This document shows positions 1 through 8,389 of a DNA stretch of 64,000 nt, in pieces; within the stretch, counting starts at the first letter, position 1; each line of letters starts with the position of its first letter. The position numbers were made by a program, and so were the translations under genes. The DNA is taken from contig NZ_CP114598.1 in NCBI RefSeq assembly GCF_030848305.1, positions 1,488,001 through 1,552,000 on the forward strand, written 5' to 3'. The stretch is from Akkermansia muciniphila (GTDB lineage: Bacteria > Verrucomicrobiota > Verrucomicrobiia > Verrucomicrobiales > Akkermansiaceae). The notes below the pieces were generated by a model. That model ran no database searches, was not told the DNA's origin, and worked only from the letters and a program-made list of their open reading frames with translations.

Positions 1-2
1 AA

Positions 3-113
3 GAAGGACAGGGATTTCCTTGTCGCCGTATCCGGCGTGCGGGGATATTTTTCTTCCTTCTCCTGGGCTGGGAAACGCTGCATCAATTTGAGCCGGAACA
101 GCTGGTTGTATGA
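3..113 (+). CDS. possible C-terminal end of an upstream gene (partial)
   Basis: An open frame enters from the left edge and stops at a TGA at 111-113. The last 36 residues include a short hydrophobic run followed by a hydrophilic tail ending LVV. The stop overlaps an ATG at 110 in the ATGA fashion common in operons, which is the main reason to list it. It could equally be intergenic DNA; nothing in the residues identifies a family. Confidence 0.2.
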   Translation, partial: EGQGFPCRRIRRAGIFFFLLLGWETLHQFEPEQLVV

Positions 114-172
114 CTGGGGAAGGCTTTCCGGGGGGCTTGCCGAACGGAGACGGGTGTGGTTGGATATGGTTC

Positions 173-718
173 ATGACGTCGGAATTGCTGACCAAGCGCC
201 GTGTGACGGGTGTGGATGATCCGTTATTCCTGGATTCTCTGGATATTTACCGGACAAGTTTTCCTGTGCATGAACAGCGAAGGGTGCAGGATTTTCCGCT
301 GGCGTTTCAAGATCCCGGTTTTTGTTATGAAGTATTTTTAAATGGGGAAGGCCGGGTGGTTGCGATGCTGGTGACGTGGCGTCGGGAACAATTCGTGTAT
401 CTGGAGTATTTTGCCGTGGCTGCCACCCTGCGCGGCCGGGGCGCTGGGCAAAGGATTCTGGAAGAATTGAGGGATGCGTTTCCGCGCAAAGTTATTCTGG
501 AAATTGATCCTCCGGAGGACGGGATTTCACGCCGGAGGCTGGGGTTTTATCAGAGGCACGGCTTTGTTCCCAATCCGCAGTTTGATTATGTCCATCCTCC
601 TTATACGGATGAGGGCGAATCTTTTCCGCTTCTGTTGATGACGCATGGAGATCTGCTGGATGAGGAGACATACCGGAGCTTTGTGGATTTCCACCATCGT
701 CACGTAGTGGCAAGGTGA
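173..718 (+). CDS. GNAT family N-acetyltransferase
   Basis: A 181-residue protein of the GCN5-related N-acetyltransferase superfamily, which moves an acetyl group from acetyl-CoA to an amine. The acetyl-CoA pyrophosphate-binding loop is visible as LRGRGAGQRIL, preceded by the beta strand VYLEYFAVA and followed by the C-terminal FYQRHGF motif, the usual GNAT order. The substrate cannot be told from sequence. The ATG at 173 is preferred because the extra 21 residues gained by starting at 110 (Gly/Trp-rich) do not look like a GNAT N-terminus; the ATG at 110 would however overlap the stop of the preceding open frame. A hairpin terminator follows at 729-764. Confidence 0.75.
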   Translation: MTSELLTKRRVTGVDDPLFLDSLDIYRTSFPVHEQRRVQDFPLAFQDPGFCYEVFLNGEGRVVAMLVTWRREQFVYLEYFAVAATLRGRGAGQRILEELRDAFPRKVILEIDPPEDGISRRRLGFYQRHGFVPNPQFDYVHPPYTDEGESFPLLLMTHGDLLDEETYRSFVDFHHRHVVAR

Positions 719-728
719 ATGAATGACC

Positions 729-764
729 GGGAAAAATCCGCGCCATGAGGGATTTTTCCTCCCC
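729..764 (+). terminator. intrinsic terminator-like hairpin after the GNAT gene
   Basis: GGGAAAAATCC at 729-739 pairs with the GGATTTTTCC segment ending near 760, leaving a loop of about 10 bases. It starts eleven bases after the GNAT stop codon. No long T run follows, so efficiency is uncertain. The rest of the gap up to 962 shows nothing recognisable. Confidence 0.5.
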
Positions 765-962
765 CTTGAGGCGAATTATTCTAGGGGGGCTTGCTGATAT
801 GAGCCGGTAGGGCATCAGGCGCATGCTGCGGTTTTGCCTGTTTAAGGAATGCCCCTGTTCCTTTCCGGAGTACGATGCGTGGCGGCGTTCCTTATGCCCG
901 GTAAACGCCCCTGGGCCCGTGTTTTCTGAAAACATGCGGCGGGTTGGGATACGCCGGAAGAA

Positions 963-1799
963 TCAGCTCCATGCCCGGTCCACGGTCTCCTGTTCTTCCG
1001 GGGCAAGGTATCTGGAGAGCCGTTCTTTCATGCGCTGCCGGTATTCGGGAATACTCCAGGAATGAAGCGGCTGAACGGCGGAGTTGGTGAATTGCCAGGA
1101 GGGGACGGGCACGACCACGTCCAGGACTTCTCCGGCTCTGGAGGGCATCCCGGCCAGTACCGCCGCGATGGTGGGGGAAAGCTCCGGATGTTCATCCAGA
1201 AGATCCAGCAGCCAGCCGCAGCCCAGGTCCGTGGGAATGGCTTCCGTTCCGGCCAGCAGGTCCGTGAGGCGTTCGGGAGGAAGATTTTTGGAAATGAAAG
1301 ACAGATAAGGGGCAAACCGCATGTCACCCAGGCTCATCAGGGCGTCCAGCGCCGGAGCCATGGACGCCTGTCCGGGGCAGGGAGAAGCGCAGATGACCTT
1401 CGCCAGTCCGGCAATTCCGGGAAACCGCTCCTCCGGCTGGGGCGCGGCCAGCGTATAAATAAGGAAAGCGGATTGCCTGCGGATATCCGGCGTCTCATCC
1501 GCCATGGCAAAAGGCAGCAGGGCCCTCCATCCGTCCCCTTTCCGCTGCCGGATAAAAGCTGCCAGTTGCAGAGCGCATTTGCGGCGGGCGTCCGGAGCGC
1601 AGCGGGATTGAAACATCTGGTAAATGGTGACGCCTTCTTCTTCTCTTCCCGTTTCATTGCAGGTGACCAGTCCATAGGCGATCATGGCCAGAGGCCATTG
1701 ATCCGGACCGATTTCCCCCCTGCGGGAGGGATCCATGACAAGGGCGGCAAGCCGCTTGATTTCCGACAAAGAGCTGGTTTGATCCTGAAAAAGGCCCAT
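963..1799 (-). CDS. hypothetical protein, all-helical
   Basis: A 278-residue soluble protein that I do not recognise. There is no signal peptide or membrane segment. The sequence is made of amphipathic helices rich in Leu, Ala and Pro, with several repeated patterns of the kind LLxLxDxxP and ALxxLxSLGDxRF that suggest an armadillo/HEAT-like solenoid, but no repeat is regular enough to be certain. It ends in a Glu/Arg-rich helix. It is alone on the minus strand between the GNAT gene and the TatD end, with an A+T-rich upstream region (about 1970-1990) that could hold its promoter. The reading frame has codon use like its neighbours, which supports it as a real gene rather than a shadow. Confidence 0.6.
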   Translation of the reverse strand: MGLFQDQTSSLSEIKRLAALVMDPSRRGEIGPDQWPLAMIAYGLVTCNETGREEEGVTIYQMFQSRCAPDARRKCALQLAAFIRQRKGDGWRALLPFAMADETPDIRRQSAFLIYTLAAPQPEERFPGIAGLAKVICASPCPGQASMAPALDALMSLGDMRFAPYLSFISKNLPPERLTDLLAGTEAIPTDLGCGWLLDLLDEHPELSPTIAAVLAGMPSRAGEVLDVVVPVPSWQFTNSAVQPLHSWSIPEYRQRMKERLSRYLAPEEQETVDRAWS

Positions 1800-2058
1800 G
1801 CCCGCATGATAGCCGGAGGCGGAAACCTGCCAAGGAAAAACCGTGGATTACTTACAGGCGCCCGGAGTTTTCCGGTACGGAGCCTTTTTCTTCTTCTGGA
1901 ATATAAATTGGGCAGAGTACTCTGCTGCCTGCGATTCGATGCGCAATCGCCTCATTTTTATTTTCTGAAAAAATAATTGAATAAAAAATCAATGGAAATA
2001 GAAACCCAGCGCATGGAGGGGCGTCGCGAAGCCATGTCCGCCCGGTTGAATGGAGGCG

Positions 2059-2733
2059 TCAAGGGTGGATCAGGTTTTCCATATTGCTTTGAACCAGGTC
2101 AACCAGGTTGTTGACGGTCATGCCCAGTTCCCGCGCCGCGCGGCGGTAAAGTTCCGGCAGGGTTTCCGGATGCCCGTCCGATTCCAGCGCCAGCCGATGG
2201 AGCGGTATGGAGGCAAGCAGACCCGGACGTTCCATTTCCCGCAGGCCTATGGAGAGAAGCCAGTTTCCCGAAGGAAGTTCCGAGCTAAGATGCAATGCTC
2301 CCGTCCAGCCGTGCAGGATAATGTTCAAACGGGGATATTTTTTCAGCATTTCCGCCAGCGTGCCCCATGCGCGGCAGCAGTGCAGGGAAGCGGGCCGGTC
2401 CAGGAGCGCGGCCAGTTCCAGATGCCGTTCCAGCGCTTCCTTCTGGAGAGGCAGCCCCGGGATGCCGCGCCGGCATTTGTCCAGCCCCGTTTCCCCAACG
2501 CCCGCATGGGGGATTTTTTTCAGCAGGGATTCCAGTCCGGGCATTTCCTCCTTCCACTCATCCGGGTTCAGGAACCAGGGATGAATGCCGAAAAAGGGCG
2601 TAACATGTTCATCCCGTTCCGCCAGAAGGGCCACCTGTTTCCAGTCCTCCGGGGAGGTGCCGCAGATGAACCGAGGCGCCGTGCCGGAAGCGAGTGCGGA
2701 GGAATGAGTGTGGGCATCCGGCAGATTCATCAT
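2059..2733 (-). CDS. TatD family metal-dependent hydrolase
   Basis: A 224-residue TIM-barrel hydrolase of the TatD family; characterised members are metal-dependent 3'-5' nucleases. The metal ligands are all visible in order: DAHTHS near the N-terminus, GVGETGLD, LHCCRAWG, ILHGWTG and LESDGHP. It is shorter than the typical 250-260 residues, mainly through tight loops. It is the last gene of a minus-strand run and begins three bases after the antiporter stop, so it is probably translated from the same message. The true substrate (DNA, RNA or other) is not known for this branch. Confidence 0.85.
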   Translation of the reverse strand: MMNLPDAHTHSSALASGTAPRFICGTSPEDWKQVALLAERDEHVTPFFGIHPWFLNPDEWKEEMPGLESLLKKIPHAGVGETGLDKCRRGIPGLPLQKEALERHLELAALLDRPASLHCCRAWGTLAEMLKKYPRLNIILHGWTGALHLSSELPSGNWLLSIGLREMERPGLLASIPLHRLALESDGHPETLPELYRRAARELGMTVNNLVDLVQSNMENLIHP

Positions 2734-2736
2734 TGC

Positions 2737-4464
2737 TTAATGGGACAACGAAGGCGCGTCCGACGGTTCAATAATATCAAAACTCTGTTTCGCCAGGCGC
2801 ACGGCGGCGGCGCCCGTTTCCATTTCATCATGGATGACGTTGACAATGCCCGCGTGATGCAGGGAAGCCACTTCCGAACGGAATTTGGCGCGGGCAATCA
2901 CCGTGATGTCCCCATTGGCGCCTTTGATCTGCATGTAGGTGGACAGGGCCGGGGCAGGGTCCGGGAACGTGAAGGCGATCAGCCGCGCGGTACGGACGCC
3001 TGCCAGGTCCATGGTGATTTGGTGCTGAATGTCTCCCAGAAAGGCCAGATGGCCTTCATTAAGCAGGGATTTGACGGTGTCCGCATTCAGGTCGATAATA
3101 ATGCAGGGAATGCCGTATTGGGACAGGCTTTCATGAAGCCTCCTGCCTACGGGGCCGTAGCCGCAAATGATGGCGTGCTCCCTGATGCCTTCCATGCGCG
3201 TGATCAGGGTTTCCACGTTGAGGCGTTCCCGTTTTGTTTTCAACCCGGGAATGCGCACCAGCAGCGGGGTGAGTTTCCGTGCCGCTTTCATCAGCAGCGG
3301 AGTCATGCCCATGGAGACGGCGGCAATGGCGTAAACGTTGGTGGTCACCAGAGCCGGGATGGGGGAGATCTCCTGCATGAAGGGGATGAGCACCAGGGAA
3401 AATTCCCCCACATTGGTGAGCGCGGTGGAGGCCATGATGCCCATGCGGCCGGGGATTTTCAGGAAACTTGCGGCTGTAAGGCAGGCTATGAATTTAATCG
3501 CGAGGACAAAGGCGGTGAAGGTCGCCACCTGTCCGATGTGTTGCCACAGTCCGTCAATGTCGATCAACAGCCCGGCGGACACGAAGAAAATGGTCAGGAA
3601 CAGGTCCTTGAAGGGGAGCACTTCGCTGAGGACCCGGTGGCTGTAGTAGGACCCGCTGACGAAGAGGCCGGCGGTGAAAGCGCCCAGGGCGATGCTCAGG
3701 CCCAGCAGGCTGGCGAGCATGGCAATTCCCGAACAGATGGCGAACACCATCAGGGTGAAGAGTTCCCGGCTTTTGGTCCGGGCGACGGCCAGCATGATGC
3801 GCGGAAGCAGGTAACGGCCGATCAGCCAGGCGGCCCCCAGGAAGACGAGCCCCCGCAGCACGGCCATGCCGATGTTGAGCGCTGTTTCCCAAGAGTCGGG
3901 CGTGACGGTAAAGATCTGCGGCATGATCGCCACCAGCATGATGGCGGCGATGTCCTGGAACAGGGCGATTCCCACCGCCATTTTTGCCCCGGAGGTTCCG
4001 CTCAGGCCGAATTCCTGGAAGGATTTCAGAGCCACCGCTGTGGAGGAAAGCCCCATAATGGCCCCGACCGTCAGGGAGTGGCTCATGTCCATGCCTGTGG
4101 CGTAATGGAGCCCCAGGCCGAAAGCGGCGGTGCAGATGAACATTTGAATACCGCCGCCGACTAGGGCGGTTTTACGCAGATGTTTGAGTTCGTCAACGGA
4201 GAATTCGAGCCCCAGCGTGAACATGAGCAGGATAATGCCTACCTCGGAAAGGGCCTGGATGCTGACGTCGGAATTGGGGATGTGGTCCAGAATGCCGCAG
4301 TTGGCCAGAATTACCCCGCAAATGAAGTATCCTGCCAGCAGGGACTGCCGGAAGTGGGCCAGAATGAGGGCAATCGCGATGATGCCCATGAAGACGACAG
4401 TAAGCAGGGTAAAGAAGGGAGGCGCGTCATTAGGGCCTCCGGAAGCCAGCAGAGAGAAAACCAT
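2737..4464 (-). CDS. monovalent cation:proton antiporter, CPA2/Kef type with RCK domain
   Basis: A 575-residue inner-membrane protein with about 12 transmembrane helices followed by a cytoplasmic TrkA-N (RCK) nucleotide-binding domain. The membrane part shows the CPA2 hallmarks: GYFICGVILAN in the first helices, FTLGLEFS, and the GLSSTAVALKSF and FQDIAAI segments. The RCK Rossmann motif ICGYGPVGRRL lies near residue 432, followed by a D-containing strand IIIDLN. Such proteins exchange K+ or Na+ for H+, gated by NAD(H) or thiols. Closest named relatives are YbaL/KefB-like proteins, but glutathione gating should not be assumed. It lies between a metallophosphoesterase and TatD with very short gaps, indicating an operon. 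Confidence 0.85.
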   Translation of the reverse strand: MVFSLLASGGPNDAPPFFTLLTVVFMGIIAIALILAHFRQSLLAGYFICGVILANCGILDHIPNSDVSIQALSEVGIILLMFTLGLEFSVDELKHLRKTALVGGGIQMFICTAAFGLGLHYATGMDMSHSLTVGAIMGLSSTAVALKSFQEFGLSGTSGAKMAVGIALFQDIAAIMLVAIMPQIFTVTPDSWETALNIGMAVLRGLVFLGAAWLIGRYLLPRIMLAVARTKSRELFTLMVFAICSGIAMLASLLGLSIALGAFTAGLFVSGSYYSHRVLSEVLPFKDLFLTIFFVSAGLLIDIDGLWQHIGQVATFTAFVLAIKFIACLTAASFLKIPGRMGIMASTALTNVGEFSLVLIPFMQEISPIPALVTTNVYAIAAVSMGMTPLLMKAARKLTPLLVRIPGLKTKRERLNVETLITRMEGIREHAIICGYGPVGRRLHESLSQYGIPCIIIDLNADTVKSLLNEGHLAFLGDIQHQITMDLAGVRTARLIAFTFPDPAPALSTYMQIKGANGDITVIARAKFRSEVASLHHAGIVNVIHDEMETGAAAVRLAKQSFDIIEPSDAPSLSH

Positions 4465-4482
4465 GGCGGTCGGGTCGGGAAG

Positions 4483-5334
4483 TTAGGGAATGGTAATGAG
4501 GTTGATTTCCGGCGGGCAGTTGAAGCGGCCCGGCCCCAGGTAGCCTATGCCGCGGGTGACGAAGACCTGCTTGTCCTCATAGGAATGGAAACCGGAGTTC
4601 ATGGTTTCCCCTTCCGACGCCAATAGCGGGGCGGAAAAGAATGGCAGTCTGATCTGGCCCCCATGCGTATGGCCGGAAAGCATCAGGTCCCAGCGGTAAT
4701 TTCCCAGCAGTTCCCTTCCTCTGGGGTTGTGGCTCAGAACGATGGTTGGCATGGGGGAGTTTTCCTCCAATCCGCGCGGGGTCATGCACCGGTCCGGGAA
4801 AAAGTCCCCCTCCCGCAGGTCTCCCAGCCCCACCAGCTTGAATTCCACGTTTTTCAGTCTGGGAATGGAGACGAAAGCTGCGGAATTCCTGAGCAGGGTG
4901 AACCCGCCTTCCTTCAGGATTCGCTCCACGTTGTCCGCCAGGGCCATGTCGTGGTTGCCCAGGCATGCGTAGGCCGGAGCGACGGAGGAGAGGCGTTTCA
5001 TCTGGGCGATGTAGTCGCCTGCATGGGTGACCCGCAGAAAATCCGTGTACAGATCTCCCAGAAACACGATCATGTCCGGTCTGGCCTGTTCCGCCATTGT
5101 TGCCGCCTGTTCCAGCAGGGGCAGGTTGGTGTGGATGTCTGACAGAACCAGGATACGCAGGCCGGAAAGGCCGGGCATACATCCGGCAGGGGCTGCGTTT
5201 TCATTGAATTCCAGATGGTTGGCCTCCCAGTGCATGTAGGAGGCCAGCAGGGAGCCCAGCAGAATGGCTGCCGCGGCCGCATACAGGCATTTACGGAACA
5301 GGGAACGTTTTTTGGGGGCAGGGGTGGCGGTCAT
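4483..5334 (-). CDS. membrane-anchored metallophosphoesterase (YaeI-like)
   Basis: A 283-residue calcineurin-like phosphoesterase with an N-terminal membrane anchor (residues about 16-35) that should place the domain outside the cytoplasmic membrane. The dinuclear metal site motifs are complete and in order: LSDIHTN, FLGDLYTD, CLGNHD, LSHNP and SGHTHGGQ. The last motif, with the following Ile-Arg-Leu-Pro, is typical of the YaeI/YkuE group. The start was chosen at 5334, where ATGA overlaps the stop of the aminopeptidase gene by four bases, arguing for translational coupling; the longer frame upstream adds residues overlapping that gene. Substrate is unknown; YaeI relatives act on lipid or nucleotide phosphoesters. 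Confidence 0.85.
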   Translation of the reverse strand: MTATPAPKKRSLFRKCLYAAAAAILLGSLLASYMHWEANHLEFNENAAPAGCMPGLSGLRILVLSDIHTNLPLLEQAATMAEQARPDMIVFLGDLYTDFLRVTHAGDYIAQMKRLSSVAPAYACLGNHDMALADNVERILKEGGFTLLRNSAAFVSIPRLKNVEFKLVGLGDLREGDFFPDRCMTPRGLEENSPMPTIVLSHNPRGRELLGNYRWDLMLSGHTHGGQIRLPFFSAPLLASEGETMNSGFHSYEDKQVFVTRGIGYLGPGRFNCPPEINLITIP

Positions 5335-6439
5335 GATTGGGAAGGATTGAGAATGGTCAGTTCCGGCAGGGTGAACAATCCGTTGCGGCGCACCAGCTTC
5401 CCGTCCAGGTAAATATCTCCTCCCCCGGCAGCCTCCGTCTGGAGGCATACCATGTCCCAGTGAATGCGGGACTGGTTGCCGTTGTCCGCCACGTGGTAGG
5501 CCTGCCCCGGCGTCAAGTGGAAGGAGCCGGAGATTTTTTCATCAAACAGGATGTTGCGCATGGGGCGTGTGATAGCCGGATTGACGCCGAAGGCGAATTC
5601 CCCCAACCTGCGAGCGCCGGGATCCGTGTCAAGAATAGCGTTGAGTTCTCCTGTTTTTTCTCCCGCTTCCGCATGCACGATCAGTCCGTTTTTCAGCGTC
5701 AGGCGGATGTTGTCAAAGGGAATACCCTGGAACAGGCTAGGCGTATTGAAGGCTATATGGCCGTTGGCGCTGTCGATGACGGGGGCGGTAAACACCTCTC
5801 CGTCCGGCAGGTTGCATTCCCCCGCGCACGGGATGGCCGGCAATCCCTTAATGGAAAAGGAAATATCCGTTCCCGGCCCGGTGATTTTCACGTATTCAGC
5901 CTTTTCCATCATGGCGGCCAGCGTCCGCATGGCGGGACGCAGGGCGGCGTAATCCATCAGGCAGGTATGGAAATAGAAGTCTTCAAATTCTTCCGTGCTC
6001 ATGGCAGCCTGCTGGGCCATGCCCCGGACGGCCAGCGCAGCCCGCACCAGCGCGTATGGCGGATGCGCCGCTGGGAGACGGGATTCAGGGCTTTCATGGC
6101 GGCGGCCATGTTTTCCTGCGGAACGGAGGACAGTTCAAAGGCGTTTTCTCCGCCGCGGATTTCAATGTAGGCGTCCATGTCCTCCATTTCCGCCAGGCGG
6201 TGGCGGCCGATGATACCGTATTGTTCTTCTGTGGCTCCTGAGAGCATTTCCCTGTTCAGGCGGGACTGGTTCAGGCGCAGAAAGGGCATGGCTCCCGCCT
6301 TCCTCACCTCCCGGATGAGGGTTATTCCCATTTCTTCCGGAATATCCGTCAGTTCCAGCAGAACCCTGTCTCCGGGGCGCAAGGAGGTGGAATACCCTGC
6401 AAGCTGGACGGCCAGGGCCTGAAAACGGGGGTCTCTCAT
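5331..6439 (-). pseudogene. M29-family aminopeptidase (AmpS-like), broken by a frameshift
   Basis: Two overlapping frames together encode one M29 aminopeptidase of about 370 residues, the normal family length. The N-terminal part begins MRDPRFQALA (start 6439, matching family N-termini) and runs to TRWCGLRWPS; the C-terminal part resumes at GMAQQAAMSTEEFEDF and carries GEVFTAP and the metal-site HWD. The family normally reads straight through this WC-LRYPTPSMAQ region, so the break can be placed at a run of four C (four G on the coding strand) at 6022-6025; five would restore the frame. It is therefore either a one-base loss in the genome or a sequencing error. It heads the run M29-phosphoesterase-antiporter-TatD. 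Confidence 0.8.
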
Positions 6440-6520
6440 GTCTTTATTAGGCAAATACGGCAGCCTTTTTGTCAAGCCGGAGACTTGCCACGGGCAAAAA
6501 ACTGTGGTTTCATCCCCCGG

Positions 6521-7108
6521 ATGTCCAGATTGCCCAAGTTAGGAATACTCGGTTCCGGTTCCGGTTCCAATTGCCAGTCCATTTATGATGCCATCCAGTC
6601 CGGTTCCCTCCGGGCGGAAATCGCCGTGGTGATGTCTGACAATCCGGACGCCTTCATTCTGGAACGCGCCCGCTCCTGGGGCATCCCGGCGGAGGTGATC
6701 GATTGCGGAGGGTTTAAGACCAAATTCCCGGAGGAATCCCAGGCATCCGTTGCCGCGCGCCTGAAGGAATACGGCGTGGATTGCGTTTGCCTGGCCGGAT
6801 TCATGCGCCTGGTGAAACATCCTCTGCTGAAGGAATTTCCTTCCCGTATCCTGAACATCCATCCTTCCCTTCTTCCTGCTTTTCCGGGGCTTCATGCCTG
6901 GGAGCAGGCCGTGAACGCCGGGGTGGCGGAGAGCGGCTGCACCGTCCATTATGTGGATGACGGAATGGATACCGGTCCCATCCTGGGCCAGGCCCGCGTG
7001 CCCGTGCTGCCGGGGGATACGCCGGAAAGCCTTCACGCCCGCATTCAGGAGCAGGAGCACACCCTTTATCCCGCCATGATCGCCCGCGTTTTGAAGACGC
7101 TGGCATGA
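6521..7108 (+). CDS. purN: phosphoribosylglycinamide formyltransferase
   Basis: The third step of purine synthesis: transfer of a formyl group from 10-formyl-THF to GAR. The 195-residue protein has the PurN fold with LGILGSGSGSN (phosphate-binding loop) at the N-terminus, the catalytic NIHPSLLPAFPG segment, and the HYVDDGMDTGPIL motif containing the conserved Asp. Length is normal. The ATG at 6521 fits family N-termini; a start at 6485 would add 12 residues of no family resemblance. It is transcribed divergently from the aminopeptidase gene, so the 80-base gap at 6440-6520 must hold promoters for both. Confidence 0.93.
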   Translation: MSRLPKLGILGSGSGSNCQSIYDAIQSGSLRAEIAVVMSDNPDAFILERARSWGIPAEVIDCGGFKTKFPEESQASVAARLKEYGVDCVCLAGFMRLVKHPLLKEFPSRILNIHPSLLPAFPGLHAWEQAVNAGVAESGCTVHYVDDGMDTGPILGQARVPVLPGDTPESLHARIQEQEHTLYPAMIARVLKTLA

Positions 7109-7247
7109 CCTGCCGCTCCTTTGATCCGGACAGCAATCCGGCTTTCTGCCGGGAGAGGATGACAGGATGACGGATTCTCTTGTCTTGTGCTGTGAACGGA
7201 ATCCGTTAAAAAGGAGTCTTCTTTTTCAAAGAAAGGATAAAAATACC

Positions 7248-8081
7248 ATGAAGATGAACCCTTCCATCGCCCTGTTTGCCGTTTCCGCCCTTTTGGCGGG
7301 TGCGGCGGGCGCGCAAGAAAAGGCTGCCGAAGTTCCGGCGGCCGACCAACCCAAACAAGAGAAAGAAATTACTGTGTCTCCCGAACAGATGAAAAAGGAC
7401 CTGGGCTATTTTCTGGGTTTCCAGAGCGGTCAGCAGCTTGGTTCCATTCCTACCCTGACCTTTGACGACCTGGACCAGGAATCCTTCCTGCAGGGCATCA
7501 AGGACGGCATGGTCCGCAAGCCCGCCAAGGACCAGGAACAGCTGAAGCCCGCCCTGGATGCGTTCCAGAAGCAGATAGATGAACGCATTTCCGCCAAGGC
7601 CAAGGCCAATTTGGAGGCCAGCAAGAAGTTCATGGAGGAAAACGGCAAAAAGGAAGGCGTTACTACGACGAAGTCCGGCCTCCAGTACAAGATTGTGAAC
7701 AAGGGCGGCGAAGAAAAATTTGATGAAAAGAAGTTCAAGAACCCCATGTTCAAGGTGAAGTACAAGGGCACGCTGCTGGACGGCACCGTGTTTGACGACA
7801 CCAAAGGCAAATCCGTGGAACTTCCCCTCCAGGTCATCCCCGGCTTTGCCGAAGCGCTGACGACGATGCCCGTCGGCTCCAAATGGATTGTTTACATTCC
7901 TTCCGAGCTGGCTTACGGGGAAAACACTCCCGGCGCTCCGATTGAACCCAATTCACCGCTCATCTTTGATCTGGAACTGGACGGCATTTCGGAAGCTCCT
8001 GCCCCCCAGGGCGGCCCCATGAGCATTTCTCCGGAACAGCTTCAGGAGATGCTTAAGCAAAGCGGCGCCCAGCAGCAGTAA
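7248..8081 (+). CDS. FKBP-type peptidyl-prolyl isomerase, exported (FklB/Mip-like)
   Basis: A 277-residue envelope folding catalyst that speeds cis-trans isomerisation of proline bonds. Residues 1-22 form a signal peptide ending AGAAGA before QEK. Residues about 45-130 are the helical FKBP N-terminal dimerisation domain (DLGYFLGFQSGQQL, then a long Lys/Glu/Ala helix); residues about 140-245 are the FKBP domain with YKGTLLDGTVFDDT, VIPGFAEAL, IPSELAYG and LIFDLELDGI. The tail is Gln/Met-rich. The start at 7248 is set by the signal peptide and an AAAGGA ribosome-binding site at 7232-7237; earlier in-frame codons would bury the signal sequence. It is followed directly by a strong terminator. Confidence 0.92.
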   Translation: MKMNPSIALFAVSALLAGAAGAQEKAAEVPAADQPKQEKEITVSPEQMKKDLGYFLGFQSGQQLGSIPTLTFDDLDQESFLQGIKDGMVRKPAKDQEQLKPALDAFQKQIDERISAKAKANLEASKKFMEENGKKEGVTTTKSGLQYKIVNKGGEEKFDEKKFKNPMFKVKYKGTLLDGTVFDDTKGKSVELPLQVIPGFAEALTTMPVGSKWIVYIPSELAYGENTPGAPIEPNSPLIFDLELDGISEAPAPQGGPMSISPEQLQEMLKQSGAQQQ

Positions 8082-8102
8082 GGAAAAAATAGTTTAAGCC
8101 AG

Positions 8103-8137
8103 GGCCGTTCCCGGGAGGGAACGGCCTTTTTGTTTTT
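8103..8137 (+). terminator. intrinsic terminator after the FKBP gene
   Basis: A perfect 10-base stem (GGCCGTTCCC at 8103-8112 with GGGAACGGCC at 8117-8126) and a 4-base loop, followed by TTTTTGTTTTT. This is a textbook Rho-independent terminator, 21 bases after the stop codon. Confidence 0.92.
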
Positions 8138-8389
8138 ATCTGTACCTCTTTCATCAGGAACGCGAATGGGCAGACGGGGAATTTATAATCCTGCTTCTTT
8201 CCTTAATCCATGTATATTGCTTGTAATGAAAGAATGATGATTTTGTCCTTCTGGATATGGTGGTAGATATGTTGGACAGGCGGATGATATTTGTTTCCCA
8301 TTATTTGTTTAATGTGAGCTTTTTTCGAAAATTGGCTTGCCAACGGATTATAAATCCGGGTATTACTGGCCACAATATCTTTGATCAGT
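8138..8389 (+). promoter_or_regulatory. upstream region of the autotransporter gene with two adjacent palindromes
   Basis: Non-coding DNA between the FKBP terminator and the autotransporter start. It is A+T-rich and holds two perfect palindromes back to back: TTGGC-TT-GCCAA at 8332-8343 and CGGATT-ATA-AATCCG at 8344-8358. They end 31 bases before the ATG, a suitable place for an operator or a leader hairpin. No clear -35/-10 pair or Shine-Dalgarno sequence was identified. Confidence 0.45.

Noticed and set aside
492-935. A minus-strand 147-codon frame across the end of the GNAT gene
   Set aside because: It overlaps the GNAT coding end and its terminator and has no family features.
2050-4164. 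A 704-codon plus-strand frame over tatD and the antiporter gene
   Set aside because: His/Gln/Gly-rich translation typical of an antisense shadow; both sense genes have complete family motifs.
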